27,039 nucleotides of DNA from contig JBDTVS010000207.1 of NCBI GenBank assembly GCA_040007095.1, positions 1 to 27,039 of the forward strand, read 5' to 3'. Within the stretch, counting starts at the first letter, position 1. Each line of letters starts with the position of its first letter. The translations under genes were made by a program, and so were the position numbers. This DNA comes from JBDTVS01 sp040007095. Lineage in GTDB: Bacteria > Acidobacteriota > Vicinamibacteria > Vicinamibacterales > CAVVIG01. Of this stretch, positions 1 through 7,220 are shown in pieces. The notes beneath the pieces are model-generated. The model ran no database searches and had not been told where the DNA came from. It saw only the letters and a list, made by a program, of their open reading frames with translations.

Positions 1-100
1 ACAGCGTAGTACATCCTAGGAAATATTGGTACTTAATTAATTTCCACTGCCTTAGGCCATTAGGACCCTTCGCGCAATGGCGAAACGGAGTACTTGGGCA
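1..100. other. Gene-free left edge, AT-rich
   Basis: No gene is visible here. Bases 1-50 are clearly more A+T-rich than the rest of the window. A TTAGGACCC motif at 60-68 matches the end sequence of the repeat elements at 13214 and 18026, but the bases after it do not continue the match. A short inverted repeat, TTCGC at about 69-73 and GCGAA at about 80-84, lies downstream of the minus-strand gene ending at 101 and could help end its transcription; this is weak. Confidence 0.4.
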
Positions 101-1192
101 CTAGTTCGTTCGGCAATCAGCGGGCATCGCGGCGATCGGGGTCAGCGCGGAATTCAGCGTGAACACGCCGTCCGGGTTGCGGCCTCGAACCGACCGGATG
201 AAGGTGCTGCCTTGGTCGAGCGGAAGCGACGCGACGTTGGCGCAAAACGCCGGCAGCAGGCCGTCCTGCCGCAGATACTCCTCGACATTCGACACGTAGA
301 ACACGGAAACGGTCGCTGACCTGTCCTTGAGATACTGACCGACCGCGCGAATCGCCCGCGGCCCGGCGAAATTTCCCACCAGGGGAATGACCAGGTTGTC
401 GATTTCGAGCTGCTTCAGGAACCCGAACGACTCGTCGCTGGCCAGATAGCCGCGCAACTGCCCGGATCCGTCGGTCGCCGCCATCAAGTCGGCGTAGGTC
501 GGCTCGCCTTCCCGCCCCCCCTCGTTTCGTGACGACGAGTATCGAATCTTCGGACCGAACAAGTGGAACGCGCGATAGTCGTGCTGAAGCCGGAGCAGAT
601 CGCCGGCGTCGAGCACGAAGCGGTGGTTCTTGGTGAGGTGGTTCACGACGGCTCTCACGTTCTCGACGTACAACGCCTCGGATGAATCCTCCTTCGCGAC
701 GGCGGCAAAGATCTCGGCGATGGTGGAGTTGGCGGTCAGTCCTTCCGGCTTTTTTCGCGCGAACAGCCGCGACACGAACTCGGCCCGGTCGGCCGACATC
801 TCGAACAACGCCTTGTAGATCAGGTGGAGCGCCAGATTGCCGCGCCTGATGTCGAAAATGAACGCCATTCGCGTCCGCAGCGCGACCATATAGGTGAAGT
901 TCTGCTCCGGCCCGACACCGAGGTACACGCCACCGGATTTGATGGTCCTCGTCAGTTCGGGAATGACGTGCTGCAGTGTGGTCTCGTTCGAGAGCAGGTT
1001 GTCCGAAGGGAATGTGCCGGCCCGCTCCGAGAAGTTCGTCACCATGCGCCAGAAGTCGTCGTCGGCAATGCGCGTCGGCAGCGAGTCGGTGGTAGCCCGA
1101 ACGGGGGACACCAATACGAGCGCGCACAAGCAGCAGGCCGCCAGTACTGCCGCCGCGAACCGCACGGCTCGACGTGAACGCATCCGCGCCAT
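101..1192 (-). CDS. Exported protein of unknown function, resembling the LIC_10091 family
   Basis: 363 residues. The N-terminus is a clear Sec signal: RSRR, then a hydrophobic stretch around residues 10-30 (VRFAAAVLAACCLCALVLVS), with cleavage near ARA-TTD, so the product is probably periplasmic or outer-membrane attached. The mature part has a segment 'GGVYLGVGPEQNFTYM' followed by a predicted strand ending in 'FIFDIRRGN', which looks like a Rossmann or methyltransferase-like nucleotide fold. From memory it resembles the family named after Leptospira LIC_10091; I cannot confirm that by search. The start ATG at 1192 sits directly before the signal peptide. The gene is divergent from the HExxH gene downstream. 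I infer no enzymatic activity. Confidence 0.6.
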   Translation of the reverse strand: MARMRSRRAVRFAAAVLAACCLCALVLVSPVRATTDSLPTRIADDDFWRMVTNFSERAGTFPSDNLLSNETTLQHVIPELTRTIKSGGVYLGVGPEQNFTYMVALRTRMAFIFDIRRGNLALHLIYKALFEMSADRAEFVSRLFARKKPEGLTANSTIAEIFAAVAKEDSSEALYVENVRAVVNHLTKNHRFVLDAGDLLRLQHDYRAFHLFGPKIRYSSSRNEGGREGEPTYADLMAATDGSGQLRGYLASDESFGFLKQLEIDNLVIPLVGNFAGPRAIRAVGQYLKDRSATVSVFYVSNVEEYLRQDGLLPAFCANVASLPLDQGSTFIRSVRGRNPDGVFTLNSALTPIAAMPADCRTN

Positions 1193-1558
1193 CCTATCGT
1201 GAAACCTTCTGTCGCGAACCGTGTTTGTAGCGCAGCAGGGGAACGGAGTCGAAGGTCACGATGCGCACGAACGCAGGACTCGTCGTCACGGCACTGGAGC
1301 ATCCAGCTGATACCGAAAACAATTCGCGCGTGACCGGACAGGGTGCGCGAAGTTTACCCAACTTCCGCGAGTCGTCGCTCGTCTAACGCGACAAGAACAG
1401 AACAGGTCGAGCAGGACGAGAGCACTCGGCCCGCGGCCGGTGTCGAACCCCAACAGCAGCTGGTGTGGACCGTGTGCGGCGTGCGGCGCATACAGCTCGT
1501 TGAGGAGCCGCGTCACATGCGGCCTCCGCTTCGCGCCATATCAATTCAGGTGAACATG
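1193..1558. other. Long divergent intergenic region
   Basis: About 365 bases separate two divergent genes and should hold both promoters. A plus-strand reading frame stays open from a GTG at 1343 into the next gene, but its first 70 or so residues are basic, low-complexity sequence with no signal peptide, so I read it as non-coding. I see no convincing -35/-10 pair, repeat or RNA gene. Confidence 0.4.
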
Positions 1559-2104
1559 ATGTGCCTGATTTCTTCGCACTTCATTCGGGGCATCGGCATC
1601 GCCATCTGCACGCTCACGATCGCGGCCAGCAGCGTTGCGGCCGCCAGCGCGGCCGATTCCGCGGGCATGCCGCGCGTGCGTTCGGGTCATGCCTACATCC
1701 GCGCGATGATCGAAGAGGCCGCGGAGCGCTCAGACACGTTCCGCCGTCTGGTCAAGGCGGTCGAGGCCACCGACGGGATCGTGTACGTGGAGCAGGGCAA
1801 GTGTGGGCACAGCGTCCGGGCGTGCCTGACGCTGCACGTCACACCGGCCGCCGACTTTCGGATCCTGCGGGTGATGGTGGACGCGCGCCAGCCCGATTGG
1901 AACGTGATGGCGTCGATCGGTCACGAGCTGCAGCACGCCCTCGAAGTGCTTGGCGAGGCGTCGCTCAAGACCAGCGAGGCGGTTTTCCTCTTCTACAATC
2001 GCGTGACCTCGAGGACCGATACCTTCGAGACGAGCGCGGCGATCGCAGCCGGCAACGCGGTCCACAGCGAAGTCGGATCGTACGCAAAGCGCAAATTGTC
2101 ATGA
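1559..2104 (+). CDS. Small exported protein with an HExxH zinc-site motif
   Basis: 181 residues counted from the ATG at 1559; an adjacent ATG at 1556 is equally possible. AGGTG at 1548-1552 is a ribosome site spaced 6 bases from 1559. This start puts a signal peptide first (hydrophobic residues 8-30, cleavage near ASA-AD), whereas upstream in-frame starts would bury it. The mature protein has GHELQHALEV with H122, E123 and H126, the zinc-binding core of HExxH metallopeptidases. Glu157 in 'FETSAAIAAGNAV' is a candidate third ligand, as in gluzincins. C82 and C89 could form a disulfide. No peptidase activity is proven, and the family has no name that I recognise. The next gene starts 41 bases downstream and may be co-transcribed. 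Confidence 0.7.
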   Translation: MCLISSHFIRGIGIAICTLTIAASSVAAASAADSAGMPRVRSGHAYIRAMIEEAAERSDTFRRLVKAVEATDGIVYVEQGKCGHSVRACLTLHVTPAADFRILRVMVDARQPDWNVMASIGHELQHALEVLGEASLKTSEAVFLFYNRVTSRTDTFETSAAIAAGNAVHSEVGSYAKRKLS

Positions 2105-2145
2105 CGCGGCGTTCCGCGCAGAGAGCGTCGTAGTAATCTAGCCGC

Positions 2146-3417
2146 GTGCAGCGGGAAGCGGCCTTTGAGATGTCGGCGTCATCCGTGCGTTTCGGCACGG
2201 GCGTCACCAGTGAAGTCGGCATGGACCTCGCCGACCTGGGCGCTCGCCGGGTGCTCGTCGTCGCCGATCCCGTCGTCAGCAGACTGCCTCCCGCAAGCGC
2301 GGTGCTCGATTCACTCGAACGCAACGGCATCGACTGCGTGCTCTACGACGGCGTCCGGATCGAGCCGAACGACGCGTCGTTTCGCGCCGCCATCGCATTC
2401 GCGCAGCAATCCCACTACGACGCGTTCGTCGCGGTGGGCGGCGGCTCGACGATCGACACCGCCAAAGCGGTGAACCTGTACACCACGTATCCGCCGGCTG
2501 ATTTTCTCGACTATGTGAATGCTCCGATCGGCAAAGGGCTTCCGGTGCCGGGGCCGCTGAAGCCGCTGATGGCGATTCCGACCACCGCCGGCACAGGCAG
2601 CGAGACGACCGGCGTCTGCATCATGGACGTGACGGCGTTGCGGGCGAAGACGGGGATCTCCAACCGCCGGCTCAAGCCAACGCTCGGCTATCTCGACCCC
2701 GACAACACGCGATCCATGCCGCCGCAGGTTGCCGCCTCGAGCGGACTCGACATTCTGAGCCACGCCGTCGAGTCGTATACCGCGCTGCCGTTCACCGAGC
2801 GACCCCGGTCCGAACGGCCGTCGCTGCGGCCTTCCTATCAGGGCTCGAATCCGATCAGCGATATCTGGGCGCTCGAGGCGCTCCGTATGGTGGCGCGCTT
2901 CCTGGTCCGCGCCGTCGAAGATCCGTCCGACGATGAGGCGCGGGGGAACATGCTGCTGGCGGCCTCCTACGCCGGAGTCGGTTTCGGGAATGCCGGGGTG
3001 CATCTGCCGCATGCGATGTCCTATCCGGTGGCCGGCAACGTGAAGAGCTATCAGCCACCGGGGTACGCGTCGGATCATCCGCTCGTGCCCCATGGGCTCT
3101 CGGTGATTCTGAATGCGCCGGCGGTCTTTCGCTTTACGGCACCGGCCAGTCCAGACCGTCACCTGCAGGCGGCGCGAGCGCTCGGCGTGGACATCTCCCG
3201 CTCCCGACCGGAGGACGCCGGGCCCATCCTCGCGGACCGGATCACGTGGTTCATGGAGCGATTCAACCTGCCTGGCGGCCTGAGCGCGATCGGATACGCC
3301 TCGTCCGACATCCCGCGGCTGGTCGAGGGCACGCTCCTTCAGCGGCGGCTGACCACGCTGTCGCCCCGCGAGGCGGGAGCCGACGAATTGAGCGCGATCT
3401 TCGAAGACGCGATGTAG
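2146..3417 (+). CDS. Hydroxyacid-oxoacid transhydrogenase (iron-containing alcohol dehydrogenase family)
   Basis: 423 residues. The protein matches the HOT/ADHFE1 branch of group III iron-dependent alcohol dehydrogenases. In that branch the bound nicotinamide cofactor shuttles a hydride between 4-hydroxybutyrate (or another 2- or 4-hydroxyacid) and 2-oxoglutarate. The N-terminal 'EAAFEMSASSVRFGTGV' is characteristic of the branch. GGGST at 98-102 binds the dinucleotide, followed by 'PTTAGTGSE'. Metal-ligand candidates include D202 and H206 in 'GLDILSHAVES' and later histidines in 'HLPHAMSYP' and 'HPLVPHG'. The GTG start at 2146 keeps the conserved N-terminus; the next ATG at 2170 would cut into it. 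The stop lies only 4 bases from the stop of the convergent gene, leaving no room for a separate terminator. A plain alcohol dehydrogenase of the same family is the alternative. Confidence 0.88.
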   Translation: MQREAAFEMSASSVRFGTGVTSEVGMDLADLGARRVLVVADPVVSRLPPASAVLDSLERNGIDCVLYDGVRIEPNDASFRAAIAFAQQSHYDAFVAVGGGSTIDTAKAVNLYTTYPPADFLDYVNAPIGKGLPVPGPLKPLMAIPTTAGTGSETTGVCIMDVTALRAKTGISNRRLKPTLGYLDPDNTRSMPPQVAASSGLDILSHAVESYTALPFTERPRSERPSLRPSYQGSNPISDIWALEALRMVARFLVRAVEDPSDDEARGNMLLAASYAGVGFGNAGVHLPHAMSYPVAGNVKSYQPPGYASDHPLVPHGLSVILNAPAVFRFTAPASPDRHLQAARALGVDISRSRPEDAGPILADRITWFMERFNLPGGLSAIGYASSDIPRLVEGTLLQRRLTTLSPREAGADELSAIFEDAM

Positions 3418-3421
3418 TCGT

Positions 3422-3760
3422 TCAGTTTGGGACGTAGGCCGGCGTCATGAACCGTGCGGCGCCGAGGACGATCACGAACCATCCCACGATCATCACGAGC
3501 GCGTTGAGCAGCAGCCACTCGACACCGGACGAGTGCTTCACGGCGCGGCGGAACGCGCCGCGCTGCATGAACATCAGGTCAATCCCGTTGGCCGCCGGCT
3601 GAGAGCAGATGTAGAGGCCGAGCAGCACGCCGATGCTGCCGTCGAACAACATCCCGACCGTGAATGTCGGGAACAACAGAATCCAGACAAGATAGCTCAC
3701 GGCCGGCACGAGCAAGATCGACATGCGCGTCGTTCGGGGATGATTGATGGCGTCGCTCAT
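3422..3760 (-). CDS. Small integral membrane protein of unknown function
   Basis: 112 residues, starting at the ATG at 3760. An AGGA-type ribosome site lies just upstream, and this start removes a basic, unstructured extension reachable from 3865. Three hydrophobic segments are visible: 'ILLVPAVSYLVWILLFPTF', a second around 'GVLLGLYICS', and a third 'WLLLNALVMIVGWFVIVLG'. A positively charged stretch (RGAFRRAVK) lies between the second and third. I do not recognise the family. It is the last gene of an apparent minus-strand operon, 77 bases after the PLP enzyme, and it converges on the transhydrogenase with a 4-base gap. Confidence 0.65.
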   Translation of the reverse strand: MSDAINHPRTTRMSILLVPAVSYLVWILLFPTFTVGMLFDGSIGVLLGLYICSQPAANGIDLMFMQRGAFRRAVKHSSGVEWLLLNALVMIVGWFVIVLGAARFMTPAYVPN

Positions 3761-3837
3761 CGGTTCCTGAGGTCGGCTCCTGTCGTCTCTGGTGCGCCTG
3801 CGAAGAATATCAGCGCGCGCGCCAGCAGCCATGGTGG

Positions 3838-5301
3838 TCAACTGCCGTCGCGAATGACCCGGCACGATGCGATATCGAAGGCGACGGCGCCAATCGCGAG
3901 GTGTGTCTGGTCGCGGAATTCGGCGGCAAACGCGAGGAATGCCTCGACATCGTCGAAGTTGCTCGCCATGCCGAGCGACACGCGGATGGCCCCGGCGCTC
4001 TTACCGCCACGATCCTGCAGGATCTGGAGGAACCGGGGCAGCGTCATCTCGCTGCCGGCGTCGAGCCCGGCGAGCATGTCGTCGGCCGACAATCCTTCGG
4101 CGGCCTCACCGGCGCCAGGGTTGCAAAAGCAGCCGGTTCGAAACGACATCCGACGGGCGATGGCAAGCTCCTCCACGCGCCGGTAGTCCAGCAAATGGCC
4201 ATCCGGATCGTAGAAATTCAGCGTGATGGTCCCGCCGCGCATCACCATGGTGGTCGGTCCGTAGATGCGGACCAGGGGACGGCCGTTGCCGTGCCGCAGA
4301 TCGAGCAACTCCGACAACATCCAGGAGGCCAGGCAAGATACCCGCGTGTGAAGCACCTCGACGCCGACGCGCTCGAGATGGCGCAGCCCGATGCCGACCG
4401 CCGGAATGCTCAGGTAGTTGAGCGTGCCGTCCTCGAAACCGGCCTCCAGCTTCGTGAGAATATGGGCCCGCCCCTGGACAGTCGCGAAGTTGACCGTGCC
4501 TCCAGCAAACCACGGCCGCGTCAGCCGCTGGAGCACGCGGTTGCGAACGATCAGACAGCCGACGCCGGTCGGATAACCGAACATCTTGTAGAACGAGATC
4601 GTCACGAAGTCCGGGCGGAACGCCGATAGATCGAGGCGGTTCATGGGCACGAACGCCGCCGCGTCGAGCAGGACATCCCAGCCTTTTGCGTGCGCCTCGT
4701 CGATGACATCGAGCGGGTGTTTGACGCCGGAGAAATTCGACTGGGCGGGAAACGCAAAGAGATTGGCGCAACGAGAATCGGCCCGCTCGAGCAGCCGGCT
4801 GAGCTGCGGTCGATCGATCCGCAGGTCGGGCACCGTGATCGGCGCGTATTCGACGCTCACGCCTTTCGACCGCGCGAACTCGCGGATGCCGTTCACCGAG
4901 TTGTGATTGTCGAACGTGAGGAGGCAACGTGACTCTGCGGCGAACGGATAGGCTTCGCCCGCCAGCTTCAGGGCGCCGGTCGCATTGGGCGTGAAGACTG
5001 CCGTGTACTCGTCCCGCGGCGCGTTGAAGTACTCGAGAATCGCGCGCCGGGTGTCCTCGACCAGCGCGGTCGTCGCGGTCGAAGAGGGACTGGCCGAATG
5101 TGGATTGCCGAACACCTGGCCGGCCAGCAGTTCCGCGTGCTCGCGCAGCTGCGATGCCGCATAGAGACCACCACCGGTATAGTCGAGGTACACCTGCCGT
5201 TCGGCGTCCAGACGGGCGAATTCCGAACGCCGCAGGTCGTCGAGCGTGCGTGTCCCGGCATACCGGGGATGGGCGGCCAGAAAACGCTCGAATCTCGTCA
5301 C
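3838..5301 (-). CDS. Class V aminotransferase-fold PLP enzyme, molybdenum cofactor sulfurase (MOCOS) type
   Basis: 487 residues. The sequence follows the NifS-like N-terminal domain of eukaryotic-type Moco sulfurases more closely than bacterial IscS or SufS: 'YLDYTGGGLYA' near 38-47, 'GNPHS' at 65-69, 'AQSNFSG' around 186-192 and 'ISFYKMFGYPTG' at 235-246. K239 is the Schiff-base lysine. 'RTGCFCNPGAGE' at 388-399 carries C391 and C393, the expected persulfide site. The MOSC domain that follows in eukaryotic MOCOS is absent, so this is the sulfurase half only. The probable reaction is cysteine to alanine with sulfur held on the cysteine; the sulfur acceptor is unknown, and no molybdenum enzyme is nearby. 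It lies 21 bases after the dienelactone hydrolase on the same strand. A kynureninase-like or other class V lyase is the alternative. Confidence 0.82.
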   Translation of the reverse strand: MTRFERFLAAHPRYAGTRTLDDLRRSEFARLDAERQVYLDYTGGGLYAASQLREHAELLAGQVFGNPHSASPSSTATTALVEDTRRAILEYFNAPRDEYTAVFTPNATGALKLAGEAYPFAAESRCLLTFDNHNSVNGIREFARSKGVSVEYAPITVPDLRIDRPQLSRLLERADSRCANLFAFPAQSNFSGVKHPLDVIDEAHAKGWDVLLDAAAFVPMNRLDLSAFRPDFVTISFYKMFGYPTGVGCLIVRNRVLQRLTRPWFAGGTVNFATVQGRAHILTKLEAGFEDGTLNYLSIPAVGIGLRHLERVGVEVLHTRVSCLASWMLSELLDLRHGNGRPLVRIYGPTTMVMRGGTITLNFYDPDGHLLDYRRVEELAIARRMSFRTGCFCNPGAGEAAEGLSADDMLAGLDAGSEMTLPRFLQILQDRGGKSAGAIRVSLGMASNFDDVEAFLAFAAEFRDQTHLAIGAVAFDIASCRVIRDGS

Positions 5302-5322
5302 GGCGACACCGTCAACTTCGAC

Positions 5323-6051
5323 TCAGCCTGGACAATAGGTGTCCAGGAACGAGAGCGTGAGACTCCAGGCCTGTGCGGCGGCTTGCGCGTGATAACTGGC
5401 GCGGGCCTCGCAGAAGAATCCGTGGTCCGCGTTCGAGAAGACGACGTCTACGAACGTCTTGCCTGCCTCGCTGACGCCCGCCGCGACAGCCTGGCGCTGC
5501 TCAACCGGAATGTGATGGTCGAGGCCGCCCCAGAAAAACAGCATCGGTCCTGACAAACGCGGCGCACGAGCCAGCAGCGGTGGAATATGTCCGCCGTAGT
5601 AGGATGCCGCGGCCTTCAAGGGCAGACCCGAATTCGCGACAAACGACACACGTCCGCCAAAGCAGTAGCCAACCGCGGCGGTGTTGCCGGCGACGCCCGC
5701 TCGATCGAGCCATCCGAACGCAGCGCGGACATCGGCATCAAGGCCGTCGACCGTGATCTGCTTGAGCTGCGCCATGGCCGTTGGAAATTCGTGGTACGGA
5801 CAATCAAACGCCGGCGCGGTGCGATGATAGAGCTCTGGCGCGATCGCCACGAAGCCTGCGGCGGCAAATCGCTCGGTCACGTCGCGGATGTGCGCGTTGA
5901 CACCGAACGCCTCTTGAAAGACGAGCAGGCCGCGGCGCGGACGCTGGTCTTCCGGCTGGGCCACCCACGCACGCATCGTCGTCCCATCGTCAACCTGCAG
6001 GTCGATCCACGAAGAACGAATGCTCGATTCGGTCACGATGTCGTCAGGCAT
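5323..6051 (-). CDS. Dienelactone hydrolase family protein
   Basis: 242 residues, with no signal peptide, so cytoplasmic. It has the alpha/beta-hydrolase fold of carboxymethylenebutenolidase, with a complete Cys-Asp-His triad: C130 in 'GYCFGGR', D178 in 'GGLDHHI' and H210 in 'NADHGFF'. The glycine-rich 'GGRVSF' and the early 'QEAFGVNAHIRDV' are typical of the family. Enzymes with this triad hydrolyse dienelactones in chlorocatechol breakdown, but most genomic copies have unknown ester or lactone substrates. No catechol pathway genes are visible here. It is the first gene of the minus-strand set that runs to 3422. Its promoter must lie within 6052-6229, where an AT-rich TTTAAAAC stretch is the only candidate. 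Confidence 0.9.
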   Translation of the reverse strand: MPDDIVTESSIRSSWIDLQVDDGTTMRAWVAQPEDQRPRRGLLVFQEAFGVNAHIRDVTERFAAAGFVAIAPELYHRTAPAFDCPYHEFPTAMAQLKQITVDGLDADVRAAFGWLDRAGVAGNTAAVGYCFGGRVSFVANSGLPLKAAASYYGGHIPPLLARAPRLSGPMLFFWGGLDHHIPVEQRQAVAAGVSEAGKTFVDVVFSNADHGFFCEARASYHAQAAAQAWSLTLSFLDTYCPG

Positions 6052-6229
6052 TTTGTAGATTCGCTTGTTTTAAACCACCCACGATCCGGTCGCCTGCGCG
6101 GTGACTGGCGAGGTTCATGTCGAGCGGCGTTCTGGTCAGCCGCCCGCTCGATTGCTATCATGACATCGGAAGAACGTTTTTCGTTTGCCCTTGACCGGAT
6201 ACGGGCGGCCGCCGCAAGCTGTGGCTCCT

Positions 6230-6391
6230 GGCAGCCCGTGGTGAAAGTCCGTCGTCGCACCGAGGCGGACGGTGCGCCCGGATCGCAAGGCGCGAAACGC
6301 GAGAATACCGGGAGTATTTGAGCGTTGAGCAACGCCGCGAGGCGGGATGCAGCGTTCGCCGAATGCAGGCGGACTTTTACCACGGGTTGCT
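6230..6391 (+). repeat. 162-bp inverted-ended element, family B, copy 1
   Basis: This copy matches 23747-23908 over its whole 162 bp with about nine substitutions and no gaps, by my hand alignment. Its ends are 22-bp inverted repeats: GCAGCCCGTGGTGAAAGTCC on the left and the complement of roughly GCAACCCGTGGTAAAAGTCC on the right. Inside are a possible GGACG/CGCCC hairpin, a GCG-AAA-CGC hairpin and an AATAC-CGGGA-GTATT hairpin followed by GAGC..TGAGCAACGCC and GGGATGCAGCG. No protein is encoded. The right end lies 6 bases before the Rieske ATG, so any native leader or ribosome site of that gene has been displaced. It is probably a non-autonomous transposable or REP-like element. Confidence 0.85.
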
Positions 6392-6397
6392 ACATTC

Positions 6398-7000
6398 ATG
6401 CCAAAAGACGCACTCCTTCCGACCGACGAGGACACGGCGACCACGATAGGACGGCGATCGATCGTCAAATGCGGGCTGACCGCGGGCCTGGCGCTCAGCC
6501 TCTCCCCGGTCGCCGCCATGGCCCAGGACGACCCCGCGTCGATTCGACCGAAAGCGGGCGACTTCCTGGTCAAGATCGACGATCCGGCGTTGACGCCGCT
6601 GCGCGCCGACGACATTCCGCTCGACATGACACAGGTCATGGCCTGGGCCGTGGACCCGGCCGAGAAGATCGTCCGTCGCGGATCGCGGCTGAACCGCATC
6701 CTGCTGGTGCGGTTGGATGAATCCCGGCTCGTCGGTGCGACCAAAGCGCGCGCCGCCGCGGGTGTCGTCGCCTATACCGCCATCTGTACGCACACGGGAT
6801 GCGACGTGACCGACTGGCTGCCGGACGAAAAGCTGCTGTACTGTCCCTGTCACTTCTCGAAGTACGATCCCAAAGACGGCGCGAGCGTGGTCGACGGTCC
6901 CGCGCCGCGGGCGTTGCCGGCGCTGCCGCTGCGGATCGCCGACGGTCAACTCGTGGTCGCCGGAGCGTTCACGGCTCGCGTCACGTTCGATCCCGCCTGA
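6398..7000 (+). CDS. Rieske [2Fe-2S] protein with a Tat signal
   Basis: 200 residues from the ATG at 6398. An earlier ATG at 6347 lies inside the repeat element and is rejected. The N-terminus has a twin-arginine signal: 'GRRSIVK' at 18-24, a hydrophobic stretch to about 40, and cleavage near AMA-QD. This implies export of a folded iron-sulfur protein. The Rieske motifs are 'CTHTGC' (C130, H132, C135) and 'CPCH' (C149, C151, H152). C130, H132, C149 and H152 bind the cluster, and C135-C151 form the disulfide. It resembles the Rieske subunits of quinol:cytochrome c reductases, but no cytochrome b gene is adjacent. It precedes the PQQ dehydrogenase by 220 bases, so a role in passing electrons from that enzyme is possible but inferred. 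No ribosome site is visible because the repeat ends 6 bases upstream. Confidence 0.88.
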   Translation: MPKDALLPTDEDTATTIGRRSIVKCGLTAGLALSLSPVAAMAQDDPASIRPKAGDFLVKIDDPALTPLRADDIPLDMTQVMAWAVDPAEKIVRRGSRLNRILLVRLDESRLVGATKARAAAGVVAYTAICTHTGCDVTDWLPDEKLLYCPCHFSKYDPKDGASVVDGPAPRALPALPLRIADGQLVVAGAFTARVTFDPA

Positions 7001-7028
7001 ATTGCCCCGAGAAATTCCCGAGTTTTTG

Positions 7029-7055
7029 CCCGGTGCACCCGGTGTGCTCGGTGGT
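7029..7055 (-). repeat. Three-unit array with 9-base period (NNCACCGRG)
   Basis: Three exact 9-base steps, read on the minus strand as ACCACCGAG, CACACCGGG, TGCACCGGG. The array lies 28 bases after the Rieske stop, in the 220-base gap before the PQQ dehydrogenase. Nothing else is visible in that gap except a short AAAGG ribosome site before 7221. It is the same kind of array as those at 8994, 9087, 9225 and 15141. Confidence 0.7.
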
Positions 7056-7220
7056 GAAGACCGAGTGGGACAGTACGAGAGCGGCCGCCACGAGGTTGAT
7101 GAGTGGTATTGGGTATATCCTGATGTGCCTCGCGGCGTGTCTTCGTCCGCGCCACACTGCCGTCGGGAGGCCAACCGATCGCGAGGTCGTCGGCCGTTTG
7201 CCGCGTCCTGAAAGGCCGCT

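Noticed and set aside
1343..1555. N-terminal extension of the HExxH protein from a GTG at 1343
   Set aside because: The extension is polar and basic and would place the signal peptide internally; ATGs at 1556/1559 have a suitable ribosome site.
6234..6383. Similar short reading frames on the minus strand of both family B copies (starting MVKVRLHSA)
   Set aside because: Most of the substitutions between the copies change the amino acid, so there is no sign of selection on a protein; the frames follow from the shared DNA sequence.
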